Part shown: positions 1 through 10,970 of the stretch, piece by piece
Layout: the number at the start of each line of letters is the position of its first letter
Position numbering within the stretch: the stretch's first letter is position 1
DNA from: Brachionus rotundiformis
Taxonomy: Eukaryota > Rotifera > Eurotatoria > Ploima > Brachionidae
Reading direction: 5' to 3'
Assembly (NCBI GenBank): GCA_016802295.1
Contig: JAESIW010000200.1
Coordinates: 2,745,542 to 2,809,541, forward strand
Length of the DNA stretch: 64,000 nt
Notes under the pieces: model-generated
The model's input: the letters and a program-made list of their open reading frames with translations, nothing else
Databases searched by the model: none
Told to the model about the DNA's origin: nothing
Translations under genes and position numbers: made by a program

Positions 1-919
1 GCTTTATCTTTTAGAAGAATTATTGTAAAAAATTATTCATTTTTGCTCTTAAAAAAAATCCTTTTTGCTTTTGAATAAAATCCTTTTTTCAACTATTTGT
101 CTGATAGATAAAAGTCACTCTATCTTCTATAGAAAACTATTTAGAGAAAATTTACCTTAAAAAATGAATTTTTTTATTAATTTTTTGTCTAAAAGATAAA
201 GATAAACAAACAAATTTATCAAATATTAAAACGAATGTTTTATTATTAATTGATAAATTCAAAATAAAAAAAAAATTCTTACGGATTGTTTAAGTAATAT
301 AAATTAATTTAAATCTTAAATGTTTTCACATTTAAACTAGAGTTTAAATCAAAAAAAGACTGATAAAATATTCGAGTGATGTAAGTCCCCGGGGAAGCTT
401 TATCTTTTCGATTACATAATTATTCATTTTTGCTCTTAATCAATAAAATTAAAGATACAAGATTATTCATAAATCAAATATAAATTAAAAAGATTATTTT
501 ATGTAAAATAAGGTTATTTTAAATTGAATTGAATTATTCTTAATCAAGCTCTACTAATAAAGCCATCTTTGAGACTTTTGAATAAAAATAGATTTGTATA
601 TTAATAGATTAAATGAAGTAGCTTTAAGCTATAATTATTAAACTGAGTATCAGTTTTAGCTTTCTTTTAAAAGTAAAATAATAATTTATAATTAACAGTT
701 TAAATTTGAAAAAAAAATGGTAATTCCATAATAAAGTAATTTTTTAAAGTAAGTTAAAATCAAACTTTTAATTCGAATATATTTCGCAAGATTATGATTA
801 TATAAAAAACCTGAAATTCAAAATTAATTAAATAGAAAAAAAAATTAAACTATTATATAGTCTATATTTACATTAAATAAATTTAAATTAGTTAAAAATT
901 AATTTTTTTATTAATTTAA
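1..919. other. AT-rich intergenic stretch with a short direct repeat
   Basis: I see no coding region. A 12-base block (gctttatctttt) at 1-12 recurs at 397-408, and a 21-base block at 31-51 recurs exactly at 418-438, with different spacing between the two blocks. A GC palindrome (ccccgggg) sits at 387-394, just before the second copy. This could be the edge of an old dispersed repeat. A polyadenylation signal for the neighbouring minus-strand CLPP gene (AATAAA on the minus strand) lies at 907-912. Confidence 0.4.
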
Positions 920-1793
920 TTAATTATTTTTTGCATCTATATCTGGATGTACCAAAATTTTATCTATTAAACCGAAATCTAGTGCTTCACTGGCACTCAT
1001 AAATTTATCGCGTTCCATATTTCTTTCTAAAAAATTTTAATTATATTTAATTTAACACAATTCAGCTCTAAACGAATAAGTAATTTACCAATTTCATCAA
1101 TTGGTCTTCCGGTGTGTTTGGCATAAATTTTATTTATTTGCTTTTTCAATTTAGTTATTTCTTCAGCGTGAATCAAAATATCAGTCGCTTGACCCTTTTA
1201 AAAATAAAAATAAAGGTAAAAAATACTATCCAATTTTTTCTTAGTTACTTGAACTCCACCTGAAGGTTGATGAATCATTATTCTTGAATGAGGCAAAGAA
1301 TGTCGCATTCCAGAAGAGCCTGAAGCTAAAAGCAAAGATCCCATACTTGAGGCTTGACCTACGCACCATGTTGCAATAGGTGGAATAATGTATTGCATCG
1401 TATCATAAATTGCCAAACCGGCGGTTACCGATCCACCAGGACTGTTAATGTACATATGTATTGGTTTCTTACTACTTTCAGATTGAAGAAACAATAACTG
1501 AGCAATTACAACACTGGCCAACTCATCAGTTACCTTAAAAATTGGATTAATTTCAGATAAAAACAGTGGTTCTCTAAACTATGAATTACTGGTCCCATAA
1601 AGCAGATAATTCTTTCCTTAAGTAATCTTGAATAAATATCATAAGCTCTTTCTCCTCTTCCACTTTGTTCAATAACAATAGGAATTAACGGAGCATATTT
1701 ACGAGGATCAGTAATATGGATCTTTCTGACAATATTTCCATTGTTTATTAGCGAATGGCTGAATGTTTTGCTTAATATTTGCTTGAATAGCAT
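920..1793 (-). CDS. CLPP: ATP-dependent Clp protease proteolytic subunit, mitochondrial
   Basis: This is the serine protease subunit that forms the ClpXP chamber in the mitochondrial matrix. Four exons on the minus strand: 1590-1793, 1249-1533, 1089-1194 and 920-1026, joined by GT..AG introns of 54-62 bp, give 233 residues. Residues 1-30 (MLFKQILSKTFSHSL...) are basic and hydroxylated, as in a mitochondrial presequence, and are followed by IPIVIEQSGRGERAYDIYSR. The catalytic Ser is in GQASSMGSLLLASG, the His in RIMIHQPSGG, and the Asp in the ALDFGLIDKIL block of exon 4. The oligomerisation segment GQATDILIHAEEI is intact in exon 3. It is slightly shorter than vertebrate CLPP, and the difference is at the N-terminus and the C-terminal tail. 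The introns rule out bacterial contamination. Confidence 0.95.
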
Positions 1794-3403
1794 TATTATA
1801 TAACTAACAGAAAGCTTTTAATATCAATTTAAATCAATCTGAAATATTGGTAAAATGATAATAATTAATTGTTTTTTTGGCATATATGAATAAAAATTTA
1901 AAATTTTAGCTTTAAAAAGAGCAAATTTAACTTGTATTTTTCTTTAAAATTTTCAAAATTTGAAATTAGTTTTATTTTTTCAAATTTATCTAAATTGATC
2001 TAGATATCGTACTTGTTAGAATATTATTGTTTTAAATTATTTTAATTCTCAATAAAAAAAATTATTCTTTTAATATCAAATAAGAAACGAAACTCAAATT
2101 GCTAAAAAAAATGTTCCAAAAATAACAAATGCTAATGAAGGCAATAATTATAATTAAACTCACTCATTTTTCAATATCAAAGATTTATATAATTATCAAT
2201 TGATTAATTAATTTTTTAAAAAGAGTTGAAATTATTACAGAATTGAAAAGCCGTCTAGGTGACTAGAATACTAATAAAATAATTTATGTTACAATATGCA
2301 TGCCAAAATAAACTGCATCTAGTCTCGCTCCACAGAATCGTGCGGTAGGTTATATTATTATTATTATTATTTTTACTATTATTTCTCAATGAATCCATAA
2401 AAATCTAGGTTTTCAAATTTAATACTTTATTTAAAAAAGACATATAGTATGATAGTATGATATAACTTTTTGTAGTTATAAATATTGATGTAGTTAAAGA
2501 TAGAAAACAAGGAAAAAAATTGCTTTTAGTTTAATAAAAATTTAGATACAAAATTAAAAAATCTAGTTCGAATATAATTTAATCAATTATTTGCTCAGTT
2601 TAAGATATAAAAGGTTTTACTATTTTCATTGACAAAAGATCTAATTCTTAGGATATTTTTTATAAATTATCAAAATATAAATAAATTGAACTATTCTAAA
2701 AAAAGTGAAAAATTTGGAAAAATAATTGATTAAATTGTTAAAAATATTTTTAGACTAAAATCAATTGTTCTTAAATATTAAAATTTGTCTTCTATTTAAT
2801 TTTGATATTTATTATAAAAAGATTTAAGACTTTTTTGATAATTATTCTTGAGCATTAAATTTTATAAAACGAAACTGATTTAAAGAGACTGTGTCGAGTT
2901 AGTTTTCTGCAGATAAATAATTTAAATATAAATTAGTAAACGCTTATAATATTTATCATTTAATTTAGAAATATTTAATTTTGTTAAGAGAATTTTAAAT
3001 TCTATTGCAGTGATGCTAAAACTATTTTTCGTCTCATATTAAACCAATGATGACAATTATTTCACTGAGCAATTGCTTTAATGTCTTATTCCCAAAGAAG
3101 TCAAATTCCGTTTATATATATATTGGTATATAATCAGGGCCAAAATCTTTGGTAGATTCAAAGAAAAAGATTTAATGTTTGACTTTTTTGTTAGATAAAA
3201 GCCAAATTAAATTCTTTTTTTCACAAATTTCCATAACATAAGCTGCTCCAAATGATGATAATTTCTCTTGAGCTATTCGATGAGATGATGCTTAAAAAAC
3301 TGATTTAATGAGTCTGAGGAGCAGTTAATTAGAAAAATAAATGAAATAAAAACTAATGAAAAATTACTTTGAATTTAGAAAATCTAAAATCTTTTGAAAT
3401 AAA
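1794..3403. other. Intergenic AT-rich DNA
   Basis: No gene is visible. A short GC-richer islet at about 2290-2348 (containing tctagtctcgctcc) runs directly into an (ATT)n microsatellite at about 2352-2372. That resembles the 3' end of a decayed short element. The rest is AT-rich without clear structure. The region upstream of 3404 should hold the promoter of the plus-strand DECR copy. Confidence 0.3.
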
Positions 3404-4600
3404 ATGGTAAATCTTCTTTGAAATTAAAAAAAAAAAGATTTATAAGTAAAACAATTTCAGAATGAATTTCCTCGACCAGACTTTTCGCCCAATTCAATTT
3501 TTTTTCCAGCCATTAAAACACCAATGCTTCCTGAAAATACTTTCAAAGGAAAAATTGCATTTATTACTGGTGGAGGAACTGGCTTGGGCAAAAGCATGGC
3601 TTTAACTCTCTCTAAACTTGGAGCTCAAGTCTTCATAACTAGTCGAAGAGAAGAGGTTCTAAAATCAGCTGTTGAAGAAATTACTTCAACAACTAGCAAC
3701 AAGGCTTCTTTTTATCCAGCTGATGTCAGAGTACCCGAACAAATTGAGAAAAGCTTGGACCATTGTGTTCAAACTCTAGGTGGTCTTCCTTCTTTGGTTA
3801 TTAATAATGCTGCTGGAAATTTTATTTCACCAACTGAACGCTTGTCTCCAAATGCTGTTAAAGCAATTATTGATATTGTTTTGTTGGGTACTTTTAACAC
3901 CACTTTAACCATTGGAAAGCGGTTAATAAAAGAAGGAAAAAGTATAAAAAGTCTTTAAATTTGAATTAAAATTTTCAAAATTTTTAAAGCTGCCTCTTTT
4001 CTTAATATAATTACTACTTATGCTGAAACTGGCAGCGGTTTCGTAGTTCCTTCTGCATGCGCAAAATCAGGAATAGTGGCTCTTACTAGGTAAATTCGTA
4101 TTTTTAGAATCAAACAAATTAGTTAAAATAAAAAAGATCTCTTGCCACTGAATGGTCTAAATACGGAATGAGATTTAATGGTATATCACCTGGACCGATA
4201 TATACTGAAGTATTCACCCGAATTTTCCATTGAAAATTTTTATCTGAATATTAAATTTGAACTTAATGATCTTAAGGGTGCTTTTAGTAGATTAGACCCG
4301 ACTGGAGCGTTTGTAAATAACATTAAAAACAAAATTCCGATAGGAAGACTAGGTGAAAAAGAAGAATTATCTAATTTGGCATGCTATCTATTAAGTGATT
4401 ATTCAAATTGGTTGACCGGTCAAGTGATAGATTTTGATGGAGGAGAGCTAAATTATTCAGTAAAAAATCAATTAATATTTTGGAATTAAAATTTTAGTTA
4501 TTTTTAAAAGTCTGGTGAATTCAATGATTTATACTCTGTTTCCAGAGATCAATGGGATTTGATGGAACAAATGATAAGAAAGACCAAGAGCAAAATATAA
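3404..4600 (+). CDS. DECR1: 2,4-dienoyl-CoA reductase, copy A (DECR1-like)
   Basis: This short-chain dehydrogenase reduces 2,4-dienoyl-CoA with NADPH during beta-oxidation of unsaturated fatty acids. Exons: 3461-3941, 3990-4089, 4137-4209, 4277-4459 and 4511-4600. A tentative start codon lies at 3404-3406, directly before a GT donor. The model gives 309 residues. The Rossmann motif GGGTGLG, the NNAAGNFISPTERLSPNA block, YAETGSG with the SACAKSG lysine, and SPGPIYTE are all present. The C-terminal exon continues the family pattern (SGEFNDLYSVSRDQWD). The start is uncertain: the ATG at 3524 is the first one inside the long exon, but the sequence before it (PRPDFSPNS) aligns with copy B, so the gene probably starts upstream. 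I found no presequence exon. A 47-bp intron at 4090-4136 is absent from copy B. Bases 3502-3918 are identical to copy B. Confidence 0.88.
3502..3918 (+). repeat. 417-bp identical inverted repeat, arm 1 (inside DECR copy A)
   Basis: Compared base by base by eye, this stretch is the exact reverse complement of 10373-10789. Identity begins at ttttccagcc and stops abruptly at attggaaa. On both sides the two genes diverge at many sites and differ in introns, so the identity is restricted to a sharp-edged tract within one exon. Confidence 0.9.
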
Positions 4601-7353
4601 TTTTATTTTTCCAATTTTGAATATTTAAAAGAAAAATATGTCTGAGTTTAATTTGTCAAAAAAAATTTATTTAATTTTTGAGTTAAATTAAATTTGGTAT
4701 TTTATATTTATTAAAAGCGAAATATTTTTGAAAAGTCTAATTTCTGAGTATGATAGTATTAATGAATCAATTAATAATTTTAAAAATATCTGAGATCAAA
4801 GCATACCTTAATTCAAGTTACGGAGCAAGAGGATATTTCATTTACCTTTATAAAATTTAAAAAATTTAACAAAAAATGATTCAAGACAAATGATATTTTA
4901 CCAAAACATCTAGATTCTTTTTTTACTGCAGAGCTATTTGAAAAATATTTAAATTTTTTAATTTTGCCCAAAAATATTGGTAAAAATAAATATCAAATTT
5001 GACCTATCTTTAAAAAATGTAACAATTATAATTTCATTGTTCAAATAACCCCAAGTTAGCTTTCTCAAAATTAAATCAATTGAATAAAAGATAATTTTTG
5101 AAAATTTTTTTATTTTAGTAAAAAAAAACAAAACTACATTAAAAATTATAATTTTAATAAAATATTTACATTTTTGAATCGTCGTTTGTCTCTTTACTTG
5201 ATACTTTCATTTTGATTTAAATGATGAAAAAAATCTTGATGTTGAATTTAAATAATCATTTATTTTTTGATCTTAAATAAATCATCTTAGACTGTTTTTT
5301 TTAATCGAAATTAGTCAATCAAAAAAATTTCATCAAGCATAAACTAAAATATCATATGAAATATTTGCCTTGATGATTGACTAAATACAATATGAATATT
5401 AAAAATTAAAACTTTAATTACTTATTTCAATTAGCTTTGAAACTCTTAATATTAAGAAAAATTGTGATTGTGAATTATTTTGCCAATATTCAGACAGGCT
5501 GAATTTTGATTTCGAGTTTTTAGGACAATCACACTGTTTAATTTTGTCTTGAATTGATTTTATACTTAAAATATTGCCAGCGATTAAAGACATCCTGATA
5601 GATCTACAATTTTTTCATATCCTTAAAGAGTTTTTTTTTAAAAATTTGAAATTATTTGTCCTGATCTTGATACGATTAATATTTGATATCGATTTTAGCA
5701 TCCAATTTCGTTTTCGTAAAGTGATTATTTAGTTAAATTTTAAACAAATTTAGACTAAAATTTTGCAGGGAAGAATTAAAATAAAATAAAAGCTTGAATT
5801 TATATGCCCGGTTGTTTTACATTTCGCCAATTCATAATGAATTATATATTTTTTGAATTAAAAATCTAAATTAACATATTAAATAACAATTTATCTCAAC
5901 AAAAAGCTAGCTATTTATTTTCTATTTTAAAGTTTTGGGTCATCAAGAATTTTTAAAATCTCAAGTTTAAAAATTAGACCATCCATTTTAGGTATGTCAA
6001 CAGTGGATACTTTTTTAAATCCCAATTTTCAGCATTCCAAGCAATCATTATGTTTTTAGTCAAAAATTTCTCATGCACTTTTATATTAAAATTAATTTAT
6101 ATTACATAATAAATATCACATAATGTTAATAAATATCATTAGTGGCTAAAATTATATAATAGGAAAATTTAATTCTACTTTTTATCAAATTATAAAATAG
6201 AATGAATTGATATTTGATCACAGGTATTTGATTGTAATCAAACAAAATTTTTAATTGCTATTTCAAGTTTTTAAAATTTAATATACTAATTAAAATTTTC
6301 TATAATTACAAACAAAATTAAATTTAAAAGCTACCTAAACGATCAAAAAACATTATAACTAGAAACAATTGAAGACTAAGTTTGGTTTTTAGAATATTCA
6401 TCAAAACTAAAATATTGGAAATTTAAATATAAGAAAATATTTTGGAAGCGGAAGAAAACAAGCTGATCTTGATTTCTAGATAAGAGTTAATGATCTTTTT
6501 CTAAAATTAAGATGGCTTGCAAATTTATGATCAGATAAGTTAAATTGAGAATTTGAAAAGGCTTAATAAATAATTTTGTCGCTCTGATTAATTTGATCAA
6601 TAATTTTATATAAATTTATAAGGAAATTAATTTATAAGAATTCTAAATTCAATATCTTTTATCAAAAAAAAAATTTAACTTACCGGATTCTAAAAAATAG
6701 GTCGTTTTGATTTTTAATTATCAATTTTTTAATTAATTTTCATAATGGAAAAATATGACTTACTATTAAAATTAAACTAAGTCATTCAAATGAATTATGT
6801 TCTCTTATTTAAAATACCCATTAAATAAAAGTCATGTAAAATTAATAAGTTCTTAGAATCTTCCATTTTTTCATATTATGTATAGAAATCATTTAAAACA
6901 GGGTGTGTAAAAAAATGCTTTTCTACTGTAATTTATAAATTTTTTTATTTTATTTTCAATTTCTCTTAGCTCAAATTCTAGATCTTTTTTTTAAATAGTT
7001 TAACAAAATTATAAAGAGATTTTTATTAATTGTTTTAATTTTTTTAAATCTTAAATTTGGTCACGAAGAGTTCTGAGATATTCATGGAAAATATGAACAT
7101 CATAATCTCTTTATAGAAAAGTTTTAAGATATTCTTGCCTGAAATTATATCCAATTTTTTTTTAAATAAAAATATGTTTTTTTGTCATTTTGATCGATTG
7201 TCGGAATGATAAGATAATATTTAATATTAATCAACAAAAATTAAGTTAAATTTTTCACAGAATATAAAATATAAGAATAATTTTTTAAAAAGTAAAACAA
7301 GATATTTTGTTTAATTATTTTATTCGAATAGTAGACTAAATAAGCAAAAATAT
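4601..7353. other. Intergenic AT-rich DNA, no feature recognised
   Basis: About 2.75 kb of low-complexity AT-rich sequence between the 3' ends of DECR copy A and RPL22, which are convergent. I see no extended reading frame, RNA gene or repeat with clear ends. The 3' untranslated regions of both genes must lie at its edges. A minus-strand AATAAA signal for RPL22 is at about 7318-7323. Confidence 0.4.
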
Positions 7354-8041
7354 TTAGCTTGACTCTTCTTCGGCTTCTTCATCTTGGTCGATGTTGAAGT
7401 ATCTAAGTTCGTATTGATCCTTAGCATTGGCAATTACACGCAACCAATCTCTTAGCTTGTTCTTTTTCAAGAATTTTTTGGTCAAATACTTCAAGTATCT
7501 TAAGAATAAGAAAAAATTTAAACACTGACCAATATATGGTTTGATTTGTTACTAATTACCTTTTAGAGAATGGGATTTCGGATGATACAACCAATTTTTG
7601 TTTGGTTCTTTCAACATTAACTTGTCCAGCCAATTGGCCAGTTTTTCCATTGATTTTAATTCTTTCTAACAAGAATCGTTCCTAATTAAAATTGATTGTA
7701 AATTAAAATTCACTTCCGCGATAAATGTCCCTGCAGGAACGAGGGAAGATAACCCTCACCCTGTATTTTAGATTAATTTTATTATGAGGCGGTTGTCTAC
7801 TTCGAAGTCTCGCACTTGCAGGGCTAGCTGAAAATTCAACTTACAAAGCTGACCATATCCAAGATACCATCTTCAACTGGATGAGTGCAATCGATGGTAA
7901 ATCTCAAGTTCAATTTCTTCTTTTTTTGGCCTTTTTGAACTTTTTTTACTTGGTTCGGCTTTTTGGCTTGTACTTTCTGATTAAATATTAAACATTAGTG
8001 TTCAATTTTTTACGGAATATTTTTCAACTTACTGGTGCCAT
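7354..8041 (-). CDS. RPL22: 60S ribosomal protein L22
   Basis: Structural protein of the large cytosolic ribosomal subunit. Four minus-strand exons: 8033-8041 (only M-A-P), 7845-7976, 7560-7681 and 7354-7498, give 135 residues, close to the usual length of about 128. The N-terminus is lysine-rich (KKPNQVKKVQKGQKKKK), followed by LRFTIDCTHPVEDGILD. The next part is ERIKINGKTGQLAG, then RYLKYLTKKFLKKNKLRDWL, and the tail is the acidic DQDEEAEEESS typical of the family. The 9-base first coding exon is followed by an intron, an arrangement common in ribosomal protein genes. The third intron (7682-7844, 163 bp) is about three times longer than the typical intron here and holds a GC-rich structured element, listed separately. 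It is divergent to TMEM205, with about 370 bp between the start codons. Confidence 0.96.
7711..7830 (-). ncRNA. Candidate intronic structured RNA (H/ACA snoRNA-like) in RPL22
   Basis: Inside the RPL22 intron, about 120 bp stand out by high GC content and complementarity. The arms CCCTGCA (7729-7735) and TGCAGGG (7817-7823) pair exactly. Within them lie a GAGGG/CCCTC hairpin with a 7-base loop (7741-7757) and a self-complementary ACTTCGAAGT (7799-7808). On the coding (minus) strand, the order hairpin, ATAATA hinge (fits box H, ANANNA), hairpin, ACA (7726-7728, three bases before TTT) resembles an H/ACA snoRNA. Ribosomal protein introns are known hosts of snoRNAs. I see no box C/D motifs. The lower stem of the 3' hairpin is not ideal, so another structured RNA or a small inserted element is possible. 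Confidence 0.4.
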
Positions 8042-8409
8042 TTTATCTTGATTAATTTGGATTTGTTAAATTAAAATCAAATTTTAAAGTCTGACTAAAA
8101 CTCCTCGTTTTTCTAAATGTGAATTCAAAGGTATTTAATTTTTGCTATGTATATAGTTTTTTTTGTTGGAGCCTCCTTAAACAAAACACAAATCATTAGT
8201 TTATCAGTGTATTTTGCAAACTGAGTTTAAAATTTAAATCAATTTTTAATTTACTTAACATAATTTTTGTTTTTAAACTAATCAAGTCAACATAGTCTCT
8301 ATTTTTTTTAAAATTAAACCATATAAAGTATGTTAAAAATAAATTAAAATTAAGTTTTGGTGATGAATCCTAAATCTCTTTTATTTATAATTGAACTTAG
8401 AATTCTTTA
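8042..8409. promoter_or_regulatory. Shared upstream region of RPL22 and TMEM205
   Basis: The 368 bp between the start codons of two divergent genes must contain both 5' untranslated regions and promoters. I see no clear TATA box or other named motif. The region is AT-rich with T- and A-runs. The call rests only on gene arrangement. Confidence 0.35.
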
Positions 8410-9634
8410 ATGAAAGTTAATTATATCACGATTTTAGTGCATGCAATTCATTTGTTTCAAAAACGTTTGATTTTAGATTACATCACTAAGATAAAGCTTA
8501 CTTTGAGGTTGCGAAAAATGGGAAAAGCCATTAGCTTACTTTTCGACATAACTGACCACCTTTATGACAAATACTACCCAAAAAACAGGTAAAAATGATT
8601 TTTTTGTAAAAAATTTTTAAAGACCTTATTCAAACACTACCTTTAGATTCTTAAGACCTGCTTATCTGTGGTCAGGTATGATGACTGCCATTCTTGGATA
8701 TAGAATTCTAAACCAACAAATACAGCCTTCATCATCGAATAATTTGGTATTTATAGCTGGATTAGGAGCCAACTTTGGAATGAATATTTGGATTTCTTTT
8801 GTTTCTGGTATACGAAAAATAAAAATCTAAAATAAATTATAATTGATAAATAAAAGGAATGACTATGATAAGGCTTCTACCTCGTCATCAGTTTGGAATT
8901 GTACAATCTAATCTATTTCCTAAGTTTTTTTTTCTCACATCTACGTTTAGCTTTGGAAGTTTGTATTCTTACTTAAAAGTAAATCCGATTTCCAAATGGA
9001 GTGGAAATAAGAAAATCTTAGGCATGCTTCTGGGTGGTTCATTTGCTTTGAACATTGTAAATTTAGTATGGTTGAATAAAAAGACCATAGACTACAATCT
9101 CAGAATGCATCAGATAGAAAAAAATGCCGGAGTTGGCATCACTATTATTGGGCAACTAAAACAACAAAGCAAGGTTGAGAGCGATCCGGTAAGTCTCATA
9201 TTTAAAAAATTAATTTCAATTTTTTTTTTATTCTCAAATATATTAATATATAAATTAGCTCAAGTTTTAACTTTATTTTGATAAGATTTTGAATTTTTAT
9301 GTTTTAAGCATGATTCTGATATTATTAAGTTGTATTAAATAGTTTTATTAGATAATACAATTAAATTAAAGCAAAAAGTTTACGCTACTAAAATTTATTT
9401 TTTTCAAATTTTTTGGCTTAATTGATCATTTAAGTTGTTTATTTATTATGATTCCTAGCTAATTAAAATACTATATTCATTTTTTAAACTTTAACTCAAA
9501 TGAAGGAATACCAATTGGCAAAGAAAAACTTTCGCATATTTCACTCGTTTTCGCTTACGACCAATTCTTTATCATTTACTTCAACATTGGCCCAGCTGTA
9601 TTTTTTGGCAAATGGAAATTATTTCTCACTGTAA
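8410..9634 (+). CDS. TMEM205: Transmembrane protein 205-like (DUF4149 family)
   Basis: Multi-pass membrane protein. Human TMEM205 is linked to vesicle trafficking and drug resistance, but its molecular activity is poorly known. Exons: 8410-8588, 8647-8807, 8857-9188 and 9506-9634 give 266 residues. The family signature is clear: GMNIWISFVSG, then LPRHQFGIVQSNLFPKFF, an N-R-type helix (NIVNLVWLNKKT), MHQIEKNAGVG and the C-terminal KKNFRIFHSFSLTTNSLS. Four hydrophobic segments follow each other in the last 190 residues. Compared with human (189 residues) there is an N-terminal extension of about 75 residues; Met37 (MGKAISLL) is an alternative start. The gene ends 126 bp from the stop codon of the convergent DECR copy B. 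Confidence 0.88.
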
Positions 9635-9760
9635 AGATTTGAAATTTTTTATAATAAAATATTTTATTGAAAATATTTTAAAAAATTTTAATATATTAAA
9701 ACAAACTATATGTAAATAAATATTTTTGAATTATTTAACAAAAAATTTTTTTAATTTTTT

Positions 9761-10970
9761 TTATTTATTTTTTGTTTGTCTGATCAATTGTTCCATCATA
9801 TCCCATTGTTCTTTTTGAACAGAATATAAATAATTAAACTCTCCTGACTAAAAAATTTAAATTTAAAAATTATTAAATAAAAATTTTGCAAAATCTTACA
9901 GAATAAGTCAATTCACCACCATCCAGGTCAATAATCTGACCAGTCAACCAGTTTGAATAATCGCTCAATAGATAGCAAGCCAAATTGGACAACTCGGCTG
10001 TCTCTCCTAATCGGCCTATTGGGATTCGATTTTTTGCATGTTCAACAAAACTTCCAGTCGGATCTAATCTGCTAAACGCACCCTAAAATACAACTATCAT
10101 TATTTGATATTTAAATACTGATCAATTTACTTTAGTATATATTGGACCTGGTGAGATTCCATTAAATCTCATTCCATATTTTGACCATTCAACAGCCAAT
10201 GATCTTGTCATTGCTACAACTCCAGCTTTAGCCGAAGCGGATGGTACCACATATCCGCTTCCAGTTTCAGCATAAGTAGTAATTATATTCAAAAATGAAG
10301 CACCTTTAAAAGATATTATAAATCTATTTGCTATTTATTGCTTTCTTACCTTGGTCAGCTTTTATAAGTTGTTTTCCAATGGTTAAAGTGGTGTTAAAAG
10401 TACCCAACAAAACAATATCAATAATTGCTTTAACAGCATTTGGAGACAAGCGTTCAGTTGGTGAAATAAAATTTCCAGCAGCATTATTAATAACCAAAGA
10501 AGGAAGACCACCTAGAGTTTGAACACAATGGTCCAAGCTTTTCTCAATTTGTTCGGGTACTCTGACATCAGCTGGATAAAAAGAAGCCTTGTTGCTAGTT
10601 GTTGAAGTAATTTCTTCAACAGCTGATTTTAGAACCTCTTCTCTTCGACTAGTTATGAAGACTTGAGCTCCAAGTTTAGAGAGAGTTAAAGCCATGCTTT
10701 TGCCCAAGCCAGTTCCTCCACCAGTAATAAATGCAATTTTTCCTTTGAAAGTATTTTCAGGAAGCATTGGTGTTTTAATGGCTGGAAAACGCTTCGCGTT
10801 TGCTGAAAAGTCAGGAGCTGGTAGACCTTCCATTGAATGTAACTAGTATAAAATGTATTTTTCTAATTTAAATAGAAATAATAGTTTATCTTTACTGTTT
10901 TAGCAGTACTGATTAGTCGCGAGGAACATTTGAGGCTATTTTTCGAGATTGTCAATAAGGATCCTGGCAT
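9761..10970 (-). CDS. DECR1: 2,4-dienoyl-CoA reductase, mitochondrial, copy B
   Basis: NADPH-dependent reductase of polyunsaturated fatty-acid oxidation. Minus-strand exons: 10896-10970, 10350-10842, 10131-10303, 9900-10082 and 9761-9847, give 336 residues, about the length of human DECR1. Exon 1 (MPGSLLTISKNSLKCSSRL...) is hydroxylated, basic and free of acidic residues, as in a mitochondrial presequence. It joins in phase 0 to LHSMEGLPAPDFS. The Rossmann motif GGGTGLGKS, NNAAGNFISPTERLSPNA, the catalytic YAETGSG and SASAKAG lysine, and SPGPIYTK are intact. An ATG at 10831-10833 in exon 2 could start a shorter form without presequence. Exon 2 contains 417 bp (10373-10789) identical to copy A, while the later exons are clearly diverged. 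Head-to-head with DYNC2H1. Confidence 0.93.
10373..10789 (-). repeat. 417-bp identical inverted repeat, arm 2 (inside DECR copy B)
   Basis: Exact reverse complement of 3502-3918 as read by eye. The arms are about 6.45 kb apart and enclose RPL22 and TMEM205. Boundaries are sharp on both sides and lie within the exon, not at splice sites. Confidence 0.9.

Noticed and set aside
920..1793. CLPP as bacterial contamination
   Set aside because: Four exons with spliceosomal introns and an N-terminal presequence show a nuclear gene.
7711..7830. Box C/D snoRNA in the RPL22 intron
   Set aside because: No RTGATGA box C on the sense strand; the hairpin-hinge-hairpin-ACA layout fits H/ACA better.
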